Of a stretch of DNA of 64,000 nt, positions 8,415-19,688 are shown piece after piece. Made by a program: the position numbers and the translations under genes. Where the stretch lies: NCBI GenBank assembly GCA_029262235.1, contig JAJCZU010000003.1, positions 1 to 64,000 on the forward strand. The letters run 5' to 3'. The notes beneath the pieces were generated by a model. That model searched no databases. It was not told where the DNA came from and saw only the letters and a list, made by a program, of their open reading frames with translations. Numbering within the stretch: position 1 is the stretch's first letter; the number at the start of each line of letters is the position of its first letter. The stretch comes from Candidatus Eiseniibacteriota bacterium. Lineage in GTDB: Bacteria; Orphanbacterota; Orphanbacteria; Orphanbacterales; Orphanbacteraceae.

Positions 8415-9791
8415 TATGTAAGCCGCGGTACGCAGGCTGTTCAGACCCTTCTTCTTGTTTCTGATCTCACGAATTTCCCTGTACGCATCGACCATCGTCT
8501 GCTCGAGCCCGGAATGCACGAGCGCGGTTTCGTCGACACCGGCGACAAGGCGTTCCTTCAGTCCGCGCGGGTATCTCTTGTCGACGAGATCTTCGGTCGC
8601 GTCGAGCAGGCTCAGGCGCTTCCGTTCATTGATGCGTTTTTCGAGCCGGCCGAACCGCATGTGCGAAAGGTTCTTGCTCCATTCGAAGTACGAAACCGTA
8701 ACACCGCCCGCGTTCATGAAGATGTCGGGCAGAATCAGAACGCCCTTTTTCAGAAGATGCGCTTCAGCGGTCGGCGTGGTCGGCCCGTTCGCCGCTTCGG
8801 CCAGAATCTTCGTCTTGATGTTTTTCATGTTCGTCATGTTGATCTGATTCTCGAGCGCGGACGGGATCAGGATGTCGCATTCGACTTCCAGACAGTCGGT
8901 CCCCTTCTTGGTTGTCTTCGTGCCCGGAAAGCCCGTGATCGAGCCGGTGCGCTTCCGGTACTTGACGAGCTCGCTGATGTCGATCCCCTTGGGATTGTGG
9001 ATCGCGCCGTCCCACTCGCCGATCGAGACGATCAGTGCGCCGTCCTCTTCCTGCAGCGTGCGCGCGGCGTGGTACCCCACGTTCCCGAGACCCTGCACGG
9101 AGACCGTCTTGCCTGCGAGGGTCGTGTCGAGCCCGAGCTTCGCCATGTCGCGCTTGTGCGCGAAGACCTCACGCAGCGCGTAGACGACGCCGAGCCCGGT
9201 CGCCTCGCGACGGCCCCGGATCCCGCCCTGCGTCAGCGGCTTTCCGGTCACGCAGGCGAGGTTGTCGAGCCCGCCGGGATTGAACGTGTCGTATGTGTCG
9301 GCGATCCACGCCATCTCCCGTTCGCCGGTTCCGTAGTCGGGTGCCGGTACGTTGACGCCGGGTCCGATAAACCCTTTGCGTACGAGCTCCATCGTGTAGC
9401 GGCGCGTGATGCGCTCGAGTTCATCCTTCTTGTAATCGCGCGGCCGAATCTTGACGCCGCCCTTCGAGCCGCCGAACGGCACGTTCACGATCGCGCACTT
9501 GTACGTCATGAGGCCCGCGAGCGCCATCACTTCGTCCTGCGTCACCATCGAGCTGTACCGGATGCCGCCCTTGAGCGGTTTCTTGTGATGCGAATGCTCG
9601 GCGCGCCATCCTTCGATGAGCTGGTATTCTTTGCCGATTCTGGCCGGGAACTGCACGTAATACACGTTGTTGCATGCCCGGATCTGCTTCAGCAGACCAT
9701 CGGGCAGATTGACGTGGTTCGCGGCCGTGTCGAATTGCTGGTAGACGATATGATTGAGGTTGAGATCTTCTGTAACGGTACGCCGGGCCAC
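8361..9791 (-). CDS. gdhA: Glu/Leu/Phe/Val dehydrogenase (glutamate dehydrogenase)
   Basis: LKGGIRYSSMVTQDEVMALAGLMTYKCAIVNVPFGGSKGG; VSVQGLGNVGYHAA; AEAANGPTTPTAE. GTG start at 9791 preceded by AGGAGG. Confidence 0.93.
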   Translation of the reverse strand: MARRTVTEDLNLNHIVYQQFDTAANHVNLPDGLLKQIRACNNVYYVQFPARIGKEYQLIEGWRAEHSHHKKPLKGGIRYSSMVTQDEVMALAGLMTYKCAIVNVPFGGSKGGVKIRPRDYKKDELERITRRYTMELVRKGFIGPGVNVPAPDYGTGEREMAWIADTYDTFNPGGLDNLACVTGKPLTQGGIRGRREATGLGVVYALREVFAHKRDMAKLGLDTTLAGKTVSVQGLGNVGYHAARTLQEEDGALIVSIGEWDGAIHNPKGIDISELVKYRKRTGSITGFPGTKTTKKGTDCLEVECDILIPSALENQINMTNMKNIKTKILAEAANGPTTPTAEAHLLKKGVLILPDIFMNAGGVTVSYFEWSKNLSHMRFGRLEKRINERKRLSLLDATEDLVDKRYPRGLKERLVAGVDETALVHSGLEQTMVDAYREIREIRNKKKGLNSLRTAAYISAIEKVGTSYLEMGIFP

Positions 9792-9979
9792 TGAACTCCT
9801 CCTGTGGACGATCGATCCGTGCAAGATGTCGCAAGTCCCCGAAGCATGCTGGCCAACCCGGGGCCGAATGGACGCATCATACCCTGAAAAGAGGCGGAAG
9901 GGGACGGGGAAAAAGGAAGGAAAGGGAGTGCGCCCGCCGGTGACCGGCTCGTCGGCGAAATCGTGAACGGCGGGGCGTC

Positions 9980-10951
9980 TCAGGCGGGCGGCGTCATTCC
10001 CGCTTTCGCGAGCAGCTCGCGGGCGGCCTGTGTCGGCGTGATCGATCGCGCGGTCACGGCGCTCTCGGCCGCCTCGAGCGCGGCCTTCATGTCGGGGCGC
10101 GCCCGGAAGGAATCGCGAAGGCCCTCGTCGATCATGTCCCAGAGCCACCGCTTCGCCTGGGCGGAGCGCCGCTTCTCGAACGTTCCGGTTTCGCTCTCCG
10201 TGTCTTTGTGCAGAACGATTTTTTCCCAGAGGGAGGCCAGACCGTCGGAGGTGAGTGCGCTGACCGAGAGGACGGGCGGATCCCAGGTCTCGCTTCGCGG
10301 CCGCAGATAGCGGAGAGCGGCGCGATAGTCGCGCTCGGCGGCGCGGGAACGGGCGAGGTTGTCGCCGTCGGCTTTGTTCACCGCCAGAACGTCCGCGAGT
10401 TCGATGATGCCGCGCTTGATCCCCTGGAGTTCGTCGCCTGCGCCGGGGAGGAGCAGCACGACGAACGTGTCGACCATCTCCGCCACCATCGTTTCGCTCT
10501 GGCCGACGCCCACGGTTTCGACGAGCACGATGTCGAAGCCGGCGGCTTCGCAGAGCAGAATCGACTCGCGCGTTCTGCGCCCGACGCCGCCGAGCGTGAG
10601 CGCGCTCGGGGAGGGGCGGATAAACGCTTCTTCGCGCACGGCAAGTTCTCCCATGCGGCTCTTGTCGCCGAGAATGCTCCCGCCCGAGAGCGAGGACGTG
10701 GGGTCGACGGCCAGCACCGCGACCTTGTGTCCTGACTCGATCAGCTGCAGGCCGAGCGTGTTGATCAGCGTGCTCTTGCCGACGCCCGGGATGCCGGTGA
10801 TGCCGACGCGATGGGATTGACCGGTGTTCGGAAGGAGAGTGGCGAGCAGTTCCTGGGCCGCGGCGATATCGGAGGGGCGTGTACTTTCGACAAGCGTGAT
10901 GGCGCGTGCGAGCGCGGTGCGGTCGCCGTTCAGAATTGCGGCGGCCGTCAC
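9980..10951 (-). CDS. meaB: Methylmalonyl-CoA mutase-associated GTPase MeaB
   Basis: [61 protein letters not shown]. Confidence 0.95.
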   Translation of the reverse strand: MTAAAILNGDRTALARAITLVESTRPSDIAAAQELLATLLPNTGQSHRVGITGIPGVGKSTLINTLGLQLIESGHKVAVLAVDPTSSLSGGSILGDKSRMGELAVREEAFIRPSPSALTLGGVGRRTRESILLCEAAGFDIVLVETVGVGQSETMVAEMVDTFVVLLLPGAGDELQGIKRGIIELADVLAVNKADGDNLARSRAAERDYRAALRYLRPRSETWDPPVLSVSALTSDGLASLWEKIVLHKDTESETGTFEKRRSAQAKRWLWDMIDEGLRDSFRARPDMKAALEAAESAVTARSITPTQAARELLAKAGMTPPA

Positions 10952-13917
10952 GACGGGGGGCTTTCGCTGCCTGCGTCGCTTTCGCTGCCTGCGTCGCTTT
11001 CGAGCAGGTCGAGCAGGGCGAGGGCGGCCTCGGCGATCACGGTTCCGGGGCCGAAGATCGCCACGGCGCCCGCCTTTTCGAGCGCCTCGTAATCCTGGGG
11101 CGGCACCACGCCTCCCACGATCACTTTGATGTCGCCGCGCCCTTCGGCTTCGAGCGCCTTGCGGAGCGCGGGGACGAGCGTAAGATGTCCGGCCGCGAGC
11201 GAGCTGACGCCGACGAGATGCACGTCGTTCTCGACCGCCTGCCGCGCGGTTTCCTCGGGTGTCTGAAAGAGGGGGCCGATGTCGACGTCGAACCCCAGGT
11301 CCGCAAACGCGGTGGCGATGACTTTCTGGCCGCGGTCGTGGCCGTCCTGGCCGATCTTGGCGACGAGAATACGCGGGCGGCGTCCACTCGCCTGGCCGAA
11401 CGCGGCGACGCGCTCGCGCGCCGTCTCGACTGTTTTTGATCCGCCGTCTGCGCCCATTTCGCCTGCGTACACTCCCGAGATCGAATGCGTAACTGCTTTG
11501 TGACGTCCGAACGTCCGCTCGAGCGCGGCGGTCATCTCGCCCACCGTCGCCTCGGCGCGTGCGGCATCGACGCTGAGCGCGAGCAGGTTGCCCTCGCCCG
11601 TCCTTGCCGCCGCTGCCAGCGCCTCGAGCGCCGCGTCCACTTTGGCCGAATCGCGCTCCGAACGCAACTTCTCGAGCCGCGCGATCTGGGTTTCGCGCAC
11701 TTTGGCGTTATCGATGCGGAGCACGTCGACGGGATCTTCCTCGCCCTCGCGCAGCCGATAGCGGTTCACGCCGATGATAGCCTGCTTCCCCGAATCGATC
11801 CGCGCCTGCGTGCGCGCCGAGGCCTCTTCGATGCGCAGCTTCGGGATCCCCTGCTCGATCGCGCGGGTCATGCCGCCGAGCTCGTCGATCTCCCTGATAT
11901 GCGCTTCAGCCTTCTGCACGAGCTCATGGGTCAGGCGCTCGACGAACCAGCTGCCGCCCCACGGATCGATCACGTCGCATGACCCCGACTCTTCCTGGAG
12001 CAGAATCTGCGTGTCGCGCGCGATCGACGCGCTGAAGTCGGTCGGCAGCGCAAGCGCTTCGTCGAATGAATTCGTGTGCAGCGACTGCGTATGCCCGTGC
12101 ACGGCGGCCATTGCCTCGACCGAAGTGCGCACGACGTTGTTGTAGACGTCCTGCGCGGTCAGCGACCATCCCGACGTCTGACAGTGCGTGCGGAGCATGA
12201 GCGACTTCGGGTTCTCCGGCGCGAACTCGGCCTGCATGAGCCGTGCCCACAGCAGTCGCGCGGCCCGCAGCTTCGCGACTTCCATGAAATAGTGCATGCC
12301 GATAGCGAAAAAGAACGAAAGCCGCGGCGCGAAGTCGTCGACCGCGAGCCCCGCGGCCACGCCCGTGCGCACATATTCGATGCCGTCGGCCAGCGTGTAG
12401 GCGAGTTCGAGGTCGGCCGTCGCGCCCGCCTCCTGCATGTGATACCCCGAAATCGAAATGCTGTTGAAGCGCGGCATGTGATTCGATGTGTACTCGAAGA
12501 TGTCGGCCACGATCCGCATCGAAGGACCGGGCGGAAAGATATACGTGTTCCGCACCATGAACTCTTTGAGAACGTCGTTCTGAATCGTGCCGGTCAGCCG
12601 GTCGGGCGCGACGCCCTGTTCTTCGCCCACCACGATGTAAAGCGCAAGGATCGGCAGAACCGCGCCGTTCATCGTCATCGAAACGCTCATCCTGTCGAGC
12701 GGGATCCTGTCGAACAGAATGCGCATGTCGAGGATCGAATCGATGGCGACACCCGCCATGCCGACGTCGCCCGTGACGCGCGGGTGATCGGAGTCGTAGC
12801 CGCGATGTGTGGCGAGATCGAAGGCGACCGAGAGCCCCTTCTGACCGGCGTCCAGATTGCGGCGATAGAACGCGTTCGACTCTTCGGCCGTCGAAAAGCC
12901 CGCGTACTGACGAATCGTCCACGGACGGCGCAGGTACATGGTCGTGTACGGCCCCCGCACGAACGGCGCGAACCCGGGGTGCCCGCCGAGATGGTCGACG
13001 CCGGCAATGTCTTCCTGTGTGTAGCGCGGACGGATCGTGATCCCTTCGGGCGTTACGTCGGGAGCACCCGTCGACTGCATGGCATTCGTCGCTCCCGCTG
13101 CACTCAGCGCTTCCGCCGTGTTCGGGAGCTGGTCGTATGCAAGATCGCGAAGCGCGTCCGGCGCGTTCGCGCGCGCGATTTCCCATGCGCTCTGCGCGAT
13201 GCGCGTCGTCATTTCTTCTACATAATAGGAGCCGGCGGCGGGATCGAACGTGCGCCCCACGTGCGCCTCTTCCATCAGGATGCGCGGCGTATTGAGCGCG
13301 AGCCGGCGCGCGAGCGGGGTGCCGCCCTTCTCGTGCGAGTCGAACGGCTCGACGGTCACGAGCTCCGCGTTCCCCGCGAGACCGGCAAACGCCTGGGTCG
13401 TGCCGCGCAGCGCGTTCCGCCACGGCTGGCCCTCTCGATACGATTCGTGCGAAGTTGTGCTGCGATACGTGATCGGCCCGTGGCGAAGCCCGAGCGCCCG
13501 CACCACTTTGAAAACGAGAATGCGGGCCGCGCGAAACTTCGCGATCGTCAGAAAAATGTCCTGGTGAGACGTAAGCGTAATCGCGCCTTCGATCATGGGC
13601 GGGGGGCCGGCGGGACCGGACGGATCCGCAGCCGCGATCTCGGTGAACAGGTCTGTGAGAATCGCGGCGAGTTCTTCAGACGAGGTCTTTTCTTCGGCGT
13701 GCGCGACAGCATCGGACAGATCGATCGGGATCGATTCGCCGAGGCGTCCGTCAGGAGAGTCTTGCTCGTTGATGTACGGCACCGGTTCGAACGGCCCCGG
13801 CGCGCTCGCTTCCGTGTAGAGCGGCTCGCGGTCGAGCCCGTCACGATGCGAGCGGAGCGACTCGAACGGGGTCTCCCCCAGCTCTTTCAGTACGCGTTCT
13901 TTCCAGCGATCGGTCAA
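10948..13917 (-). CDS. Methylmalonyl-CoA mutase, single chain with C-terminal B12-binding domain
   Basis: [51 protein letters not shown]-terminal [26 protein letters not shown]. Start assigned to the TTG at 13917, 20 nt after the icmF stop; the longer ORF-track extension is spurious. Confidence 0.9.
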   Translation of the reverse strand: MTDRWKERVLKELGETPFESLRSHRDGLDREPLYTEASAPGPFEPVPYINEQDSPDGRLGESIPIDLSDAVAHAEEKTSSEELAAILTDLFTEIAAADPSGPAGPPPMIEGAITLTSHQDIFLTIAKFRAARILVFKVVRALGLRHGPITYRSTTSHESYREGQPWRNALRGTTQAFAGLAGNAELVTVEPFDSHEKGGTPLARRLALNTPRILMEEAHVGRTFDPAAGSYYVEEMTTRIAQSAWEIARANAPDALRDLAYDQLPNTAEALSAAGATNAMQSTGAPDVTPEGITIRPRYTQEDIAGVDHLGGHPGFAPFVRGPYTTMYLRRPWTIRQYAGFSTAEESNAFYRRNLDAGQKGLSVAFDLATHRGYDSDHPRVTGDVGMAGVAIDSILDMRILFDRIPLDRMSVSMTMNGAVLPILALYIVVGEEQGVAPDRLTGTIQNDVLKEFMVRNTYIFPPGPSMRIVADIFEYTSNHMPRFNSISISGYHMQEAGATADLELAYTLADGIEYVRTGVAAGLAVDDFAPRLSFFFAIGMHYFMEVAKLRAARLLWARLMQAEFAPENPKSLMLRTHCQTSGWSLTAQDVYNNVVRTSVEAMAAVHGHTQSLHTNSFDEALALPTDFSASIARDTQILLQEESGSCDVIDPWGGSWFVERLTHELVQKAEAHIREIDELGGMTRAIEQGIPKLRIEEASARTQARIDSGKQAIIGVNRYRLREGEEDPVDVLRIDNAKVRETQIARLEKLRSERDSAKVDAALEALAAAARTGEGNLLALSVDAARAEATVGEMTAALERTFGRHKAVTHSISGVYAGEMGADGGSKTVETARERVAAFGQASGRRPRILVAKIGQDGHDRGQKVIATAFADLGFDVDIGPLFQTPEETARQAVENDVHLVGVSSLAAGHLTLVPALRKALEAEGRGDIKVIVGGVVPPQDYEALEKAGAVAIFGPGTVIAEAALALLDLLESDAGSESDAGSESPPS
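10961..11002. repeat. 18-bp tandem repeat (2.3 copies) at the 3' end of the methylmalonyl-CoA mutase gene
   Basis: ctttcgctgcctgcgtcg x2 + ctttcg; encodes [13 protein letters not shown]. Confidence 0.9.
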
Positions 13918-13937
13918 GGAAGTCTCGTGATTGGGGG

Positions 13938-16900
13938 TTACATGTTGCGGCGGTACTGGCCGCCGACCTGATACAACGCGGACGAAATCTGCCCGAGCGA
14001 GGCGACTTTCGTAACCTGCATGAGCGATTCGAAGATGTTGCCGCCCTCGACCGCCGTCTTCTTGAGGTCCGCGATCGCGCCCTCGATCGTGCTTTCGTTC
14101 CGCGCCTGAAACGCACGAAGCGAGTGAATCGCGTATTCCTTTTCGTCGGTCGTCGAGCGGATGACTTCCTCGGGAATGATCGTCGGCGATCCCCTGGAAT
14201 CGAGGAACGTGTTGACGCCGATGATCGGCATGTCGCCCGAGTGCTTGCGCGACTCGTAATAGAGCGACTCTTCCTGAATCTTCGTGCGCTGGTACATGCG
14301 TTCCATTGCGCCGAGCACGCCTCCGCGTTCCGAAATCGACCGGAACTCCTCGAGTACGGCCTTCTCCACGAGGTCCGTCAGTTCGTCGATGATGAACGCA
14401 CCCTGCAGCGGGTTCTCGTTCGACGAAAGGCCGAGTTCCTTGTTGATGATGAGCTGAATGGCAAGCGCGCGGCGCACGCTCTCTTCGGTCGGCGTCGTGA
14501 TTGCTTCGTCGTATGCGTTCGTGTGCAGCGAATTGCAGTTGTCGTTCAGCGCGTAGAGCGCCTGGAGCGTCGTGCGAATGTCGTTGAACGCGATCTCCTG
14601 CGCGTGGAGCGAACGTCCGCTCGTCTGCACGTGATACTTGAGTTTCTGGGAGCGCGCGTTGCCGCCGTACTTCCTGCGGATCGCCTTCGCCCAGATTCGG
14701 CGCGCGACGCGGCCGATCACGGAGTACTCCGGATCGAGCCCGTTCGAGAAGAAGAACGAGAGGTTCGGCGCGAAGTCGTCGATGTTCATGCCGCGTGACA
14801 GATAGTACTCGACGAACGTGAAGCCGTTCGCGAGTGTGAACGCGAGCTGCGTGATCGGGTTCGCGCCGGCTTCGGCAATGTGATAACCCGAAATCGAAAC
14901 CGAGTAGAAGTTGCGCACGTTCTCGCGAATGAAGTAGTCCTGAATGTCGCCCATCATGCGCAGCGCGAATTCCGTCGAGAAAATACACGTGTTCTGCGCC
15001 TGATCCTCTTTCAGGATGTCGGCCTGTACCGTGCCGCGCACTTTCGTGAGCGTGTCGGCCTTGATCTTTTCGTACGTTTCGCGCTCGAGCACTTCGTCGC
15101 CGGAGACGCCGAGCAGCATCGTGCCGAGGCCGTCGTTCCCTTCGGGGAGATCGCCCTGGTAATGCGGGCGGGGAGCGCCGCGCTTCGCGTAGAGCGCGTC
15201 GATCTTCAGCTCGACCTCGTCGGTCATGCCGTTCGCGCGGATATACGTTTCGCACTGCTGGTCGATCGCCGCGTTCAGGAAGAACGCGAGCAGCATCGGC
15301 GCGGGGCCGTTGATCGTCATCGAAACCGAAGTCGACGGGTCGGCGAGATCGAAGCCCGAGTAGAGCTTCTTCGCGTCGTCGACCGTCGCGATGCTGACGC
15401 CCGAGTTCCCGACCTTGCCGTAGATGTCGGGGCGCGGGTCGGGATCTTCGCCGTAGAGCGTCACCGAGTCGAACGCGGTCGAGAGCCGCTTCGCCGGCAG
15501 GCCCTTCGATACATAATGAAAGCGTTTGTTCGTGCGCTCGGGGCCGCCTTCGCCCGCGAACATGCGCGCGGGGTCTTCGCCCTGGCGCTTCAGCGGAAAG
15601 ACACCGGCGGCGTACGGGAAGTGCCCCGGCACGTTTTCGGTCAGGATCCAGCGCAGCACGTCGCCCCAGTCGCGGTACTTCGGCAGCACCACCTTCGGGA
15701 TCTTGAGACGCGAAAGCGACTCGCTGTAGAGATCGAGCTTGATCGTCTTGTCGCGCACTTTGAATTCGTACTGGTCGGCCGTGTAACGCGCGCATGTTGC
15801 CGGCCAGTTCTGCAAATGGCCCTTGCAGTCGTAGTCGAGGCGCGCGAGAAGTTCGTCATACTTCGTGATCAGGGCGCGCACGGCGTCCGAGTCATCGTCA
15901 CGCGCGTCGATCGGCTGTGCGACCGGCTCGTCCGGGGCGGGCCCGCCGCTCGGGGCCACGCCCTTCGCCGCAACCGGTGCCGTCGTTTCGCCGCGAAGCG
16001 AGTGAATCGCACCCGCCAGCCTGTACATCTCGGCAGCAGTCGCGGACTGCGCGTCGACGAAGCGCGCGTACTCGTCGCTGTTCTCGACGATCTCGGCGAG
16101 ATAGCGCACGCGCTCGGGCGGAATGATGTGCTGCTTCTGGCTCATCTTGTCCGAGATCGCGAAGCTCGATGCGAGATCCGCCCCCGTACGTTCCACGATC
16201 TTGTCGAGCAGCGCTTTATAGAGCCGGTGCATGCCGGGATCGTTGAACTGCGACGCGATCGTGCCGTATACGGGCAGGCTGTCGTCTTCCGCGTCGAACA
16301 TCTGGTGATTGCGTTTGTACTGCTTGCGCACATCGCGCAGCGCGTCGAGCGAGCCGCGCTTTTCGAACTTGTTGATCGCGATCATGTCGGCGAAGTCGAG
16401 CATGTCGATCTTCTCGAGCTGCGTCGCCGCGCCGTACTCGGCCGTCATGACGTAGAGCGAAACGTTGCTGTGCTCCACGATCTCCGTGTCGCTCTGCCCG
16501 ATGCCCGACGTTTCGACGACGATCAGATCGAACCCGGCCGCTTTGCAGATGTCGATCGACTCCTGCACATGCTTGCTGAGCGCGAGATTCGACTGGCGCG
16601 TGGCGAGCGAGCGCATGTAGACGCGCGGATTGTGAATCGAGTTCATCCGAATGCGGTCGCCGAGCAGTGCACCGCCCGTTTTGCGCTTCGAAGGATCAAC
16701 GCTGATCACGGCGATCGTCTTCTCCGGGAAGTCCGCCAGGAAGCGGCGCACGAATTCGTCGACGAGCGACGACTTCCCCGCGCCCCCCGGACCCGTGATG
16801 CCGAGCACCGGAATCTTCCTGCCCGTCGTCAGCTTTTCGATCTCGGCTGCGAAGCCGTCCGCGTCGGTCGGGAAGTTCTCGGCGACCGAGATAAGCTGCG

Positions 16901-17396
16901 CGATCGACCGCGGGTCCCGCTTCGAAAGCGTCTCCCACTCGCCGTTCACGGGCGGCACTTTCGTCTGGAAATCGCACTTCGCGAGCAGGTCGTTGATCAT
17001 CCCCTGGAGGCCGAGCTCGCGGCCGTCGTCAGGCGAGTAGATGCGGTCGATTCCGTACGCGTGCAGCTCTTCGATCTCGGTCGGCAGAATCGTGCCGCCG
17101 CCGCCGCCGAAGAGCCTGATGTTCGCGCCGCGTTCTTTCAATAAGTCGTGGATATATTTGAAGTACTCGACGTGGCCGCCCTGGTACGACGTGATCGCGA
17201 TCCCCTGCGCGTCTTCCTGAATCGCGCATTCCACGATTTCGAGCGCCGACCGGTTGTGCCCGAGATGAATGACCTCGGCGCCCGACGCCTGCAGAATCCG
17301 TCTCATGATGTTGATCGCGGCGTCGTGGCCGTCGAACAGCGAGGCCGCGGTCACGATCCGGATCGGGTGCTTCGGTTTGTATGCTTCAATCTTCAT
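13938..17396 (-). CDS. icmF: Fused isobutyryl-CoA mutase IcmF (B12-binding / GTPase / mutase large domain)
   Basis: N-terminal B12 domain ([32 protein letters not shown]), central G-domain [17 protein letters not shown]-terminal mutase domain ([29 protein letters not shown]). Confidence 0.93.
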   Translation of the reverse strand: MKIEAYKPKHPIRIVTAASLFDGHDAAINIMRRILQASGAEVIHLGHNRSALEIVECAIQEDAQGIAITSYQGGHVEYFKYIHDLLKERGANIRLFGGGGGTILPTEIEELHAYGIDRIYSPDDGRELGLQGMINDLLAKCDFQTKVPPVNGEWETLSKRDPRSIAQLISVAENFPTDADGFAAEIEKLTTGRKIPVLGITGPGGAGKSSLVDEFVRRFLADFPEKTIAVISVDPSKRKTGGALLGDRIRMNSIHNPRVYMRSLATRQSNLALSKHVQESIDICKAAGFDLIVVETSGIGQSDTEIVEHSNVSLYVMTAEYGAATQLEKIDMLDFADMIAINKFEKRGSLDALRDVRKQYKRNHQMFDAEDDSLPVYGTIASQFNDPGMHRLYKALLDKIVERTGADLASSFAISDKMSQKQHIIPPERVRYLAEIVENSDEYARFVDAQSATAAEMYRLAGAIHSLRGETTAPVAAKGVAPSGGPAPDEPVAQPIDARDDDSDAVRALITKYDELLARLDYDCKGHLQNWPATCARYTADQYEFKVRDKTIKLDLYSESLSRLKIPKVVLPKYRDWGDVLRWILTENVPGHFPYAAGVFPLKRQGEDPARMFAGEGGPERTNKRFHYVSKGLPAKRLSTAFDSVTLYGEDPDPRPDIYGKVGNSGVSIATVDDAKKLYSGFDLADPSTSVSMTINGPAPMLLAFFLNAAIDQQCETYIRANGMTDEVELKIDALYAKRGAPRPHYQGDLPEGNDGLGTMLLGVSGDEVLERETYEKIKADTLTKVRGTVQADILKEDQAQNTCIFSTEFALRMMGDIQDYFIRENVRNFYSVSISGYHIAEAGANPITQLAFTLANGFTFVEYYLSRGMNIDDFAPNLSFFFSNGLDPEYSVIGRVARRIWAKAIRRKYGGNARSQKLKYHVQTSGRSLHAQEIAFNDIRTTLQALYALNDNCNSLHTNAYDEAITTPTEESVRRALAIQLIINKELGLSSNENPLQGAFIIDELTDLVEKAVLEEFRSISERGGVLGAMERMYQRTKIQEESLYYESRKHSGDMPIIGVNTFLDSRGSPTIIPEEVIRSTTDEKEYAIHSLRAFQARNESTIEGAIADLKKTAVEGGNIFESLMQVTKVASLGQISSALYQVGGQYRRNM

Positions 17397-17486
17397 AACT
17401 TCAATCGCTGAAAGGGGTTTACACGGGGCAAACGGGTGCCCGAATCAGTATAGCACCAAACGCGGCGCATCCGGTAGGATCGATCC

Positions 17487-18080
17487 ATGGCGCGCGCCCC
17501 TTCATTTAAGAAGATTCACAGCGACATTCTTAGCTGCACAGTCTGCGCCGAGCATCTGCCGCTCGGCCCCCGCCCCGTACTCCAGATCAACCCGAAGGCG
17601 CGCGTACTGATCGCGGGCCAGGCGCCCGGAAGCCGCGTGCACGAAACCGGCGTCCCGTTCCAGGATCCGTCCGGCAATCGGCTGCGTGACTGGATGGGCG
17701 TTGATGAGGATGTGTTCTACGACGCGAAGCGGATCGCGATTCTGCCGATGGGGTTCTGCTTTCCGGGCACGGGGAAGTCAGGTGACCTGCCGCCGCGCCC
17801 CGAGTGCGCCGAAGCGTGGCGCGAAGCCGTGCTCGCCAAACTCGTGAACATCGAGTTCACGATCGTGCTCGGAAAGTACGCGCAGGATTATCATCTGGCC
17901 GGCGACGGCCGCGCGAAGCGCTCGGTGACCGATGTCGTCGCAGACTGGAAATCGCACTGGCCAGAGGCGCTTGCACTCCCGCATCCCAGCCCCCGAAATC
18001 AGATCTGGCTCAAGAAGAATCCGTGGTTCGAGAAGGACGTGCTGCCGAAGCTGAAGCGGCGTGTGAAGGCGCTGATCTGA
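17487..18080 (+). CDS. Uracil-DNA glycosylase superfamily protein
   Basis: VLIAGQAPGSRVHETGVPFQDPSGNRLRDWMGV; IVLGKYAQDYHL; LPHPSPRNQIWLKKNPWF. Confidence 0.8.
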   Translation: MARAPSFKKIHSDILSCTVCAEHLPLGPRPVLQINPKARVLIAGQAPGSRVHETGVPFQDPSGNRLRDWMGVDEDVFYDAKRIAILPMGFCFPGTGKSGDLPPRPECAEAWREAVLAKLVNIEFTIVLGKYAQDYHLAGDGRAKRSVTDVVADWKSHWPEALALPHPSPRNQIWLKKNPWFEKDVLPKLKRRVKALI

Positions 18081-18113
18081 GCGAAGGTCTGCGGAGGGGG
18101 GAGGCGACCGGAG

Positions 18114-19670
18114 CTAGCGAATCACCGTCAGCTTGTGCGTCTCCGTACGTGTTCCGAAGTTGAATCGCGCGAAGTAGACGCCCTTCGCGACCGCGCGGCC
18201 GGATGCGTCGTCGCCGTCCCAGGTGAGGGTGCCCGGCGCAGCTTGCCCTGCCGCGCCATCGCTGATCGAGGATCGAATCGACCGCACCATTCTACCCCGA
18301 ATATCGAACACGTCGATGCGCGCAACCGGAGTTCCCGGCACAATCGCGAATGCGAACGTGCGCGTGCTCGGGTTCGGCGAAACGAGCACGCGAAGCCCGC
18401 TTGCGGGGAGCGCATTCGTCGTGCCGGCATCGCCTGCTTCCCCCATGCCATCCGCAACATATGTCGGCACGTCACGCGTCAGTCGTACGATGTTGTTCCC
18501 GCGTTTCGCGATGATGCGCGGGACATCGCTCGCGTCGAGGTTCAGGAAGGGCGCGCCGAGGTCCTTCGAGTCGGCAATGAGTTCCTGCACCCAGACGCTG
18601 TCTTCGACCCTGCTGTAGACCAGCATGCCGAGTGTCGGGCAGTAGAGGGAGCACGGGTCAGCAGGTCCAGGCGGACCGAACGTGCAATAGAACGCGCAGT
18701 TGTCACAGAACGGACTGCCGAGTGATCGCGTGAAGAGAGTGTGCGGCTCGAGCATCGAGTCGAAGTCCCAGCTCTTCGCGGTCCGATCAAACGGATACTC
18801 TCCCGGTGCGCTGACCCCGCCGACCGACCAGTTCCCTGCCGATCGCTCGCGAATCCGCGCGTACCCGTCTCCGCAATCGATACCGTCAAGGACATATTCC
18901 GAACTCAGGACTCGCAGGGAACCGTCGGGGAGCGATCTCAGGTCGAGCAATGTCATGCTCCAGTCGAAGTCATTGGCGATCGTATCCAGAGGCGATGTGG
19001 GAAATGGCGGGCTCCCTCGCACGAGATAGCTCGGATTCGATCCGACGCGCATATGGGCGACGACGTGCACGGAATCCGATGCGTCGACCGCGATGACGGC
19101 GCTCTGAGTCCTGGTCAGGAGAGCGATGCTGTTGCAGCTCCAGTTTCCGATCCCCTGATCGCTGCAGTAGTAACTCGTGTCGCCGGGAGAGTCTGTCGAA
19201 GAGAAGGCCGCGTGCGGGTTGCTCGCGGAATCGAAGGCCAGCGACACCGAGTAGGGCGTGGTTGTGTCGACGAGCGCGGATTGCCACGCGGCACCCGTTC
19301 GGCGCGCGAAGTAGAGATCGCCGAATGCCCTCATGAGCACTCCGAGATCGCCGTTCGGCGCAACCTGGATATCCATGGCCCCGAATCCGCTGCCCGTCAT
19401 GATCGTGTCGAAGATGATCGAGTCCCCGACGACCAGGCCATGGATCGCGTCGTTGCCTCCCGTAAGTACGAGGTGAAGGGCTTCGCTCGAATCGGCCACC
19501 ACGTCTCGCAGCTTACCCGTGAACGGGGCGAGCGTCTGTTCCTGCCATGTGAAGTCGGCGGAAGCAGGATTCGGGCCTGACATGGATCCAAGCAGAATCA
19601 GAAACGCCGCGCCAAGCGCCTGTCTCATTGCCTGCGGTCCAGCTGCGCGGAGAGTGTCGCGGAGGTACAT
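18114..19670 (-). CDS. Secreted protein with FlgD/T9SS-like C-terminal domain, paralog A
   Basis: Signal peptide region; FTWQEQTLAPFTGKLRDVVADSSEALHLVLTGG; Cys cluster SPFCDNCAFYCTFG...CSLYC; C-terminus THKLTVIR. Confidence 0.8.
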   Translation of the reverse strand: MYLRDTLRAAGPQAMRQALGAAFLILLGSMSGPNPASADFTWQEQTLAPFTGKLRDVVADSSEALHLVLTGGNDAIHGLVVGDSIIFDTIMTGSGFGAMDIQVAPNGDLGVLMRAFGDLYFARRTGAAWQSALVDTTTPYSVSLAFDSASNPHAAFSSTDSPGDTSYYCSDQGIGNWSCNSIALLTRTQSAVIAVDASDSVHVVAHMRVGSNPSYLVRGSPPFPTSPLDTIANDFDWSMTLLDLRSLPDGSLRVLSSEYVLDGIDCGDGYARIRERSAGNWSVGGVSAPGEYPFDRTAKSWDFDSMLEPHTLFTRSLGSPFCDNCAFYCTFGPPGPADPCSLYCPTLGMLVYSRVEDSVWVQELIADSKDLGAPFLNLDASDVPRIIAKRGNNIVRLTRDVPTYVADGMGEAGDAGTTNALPASGLRVLVSPNPSTRTFAFAIVPGTPVARIDVFDIRGRMVRSIRSSISDGAAGQAAPGTLTWDGDDASGRAVAKGVYFARFNFGTRTETHKLTVIR

Positions 19671-19688
19671 CGAAGTGTTGTCCTTTGG

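Noticed and set aside
12076-13971. 631-aa + strand ORF antisense to methylmalonyl-CoA mutase
   Set aside because: Shadow ORF from high GC third-position bias; Arg/His-rich low-quality translation, opposite a clear enzyme gene.
13918-15795. N-terminal extension of the 1615-aa methylmalonyl-CoA mutase ORF
   Set aside because: Overlaps icmF in another frame; Arg-rich, no homology features.
14880-17144. 754-aa + strand ORF antisense to icmF
   Set aside because: Shadow ORF; Arg/Val/Glu/Asp-rich translation with no domain, opposite a well-conserved gene.
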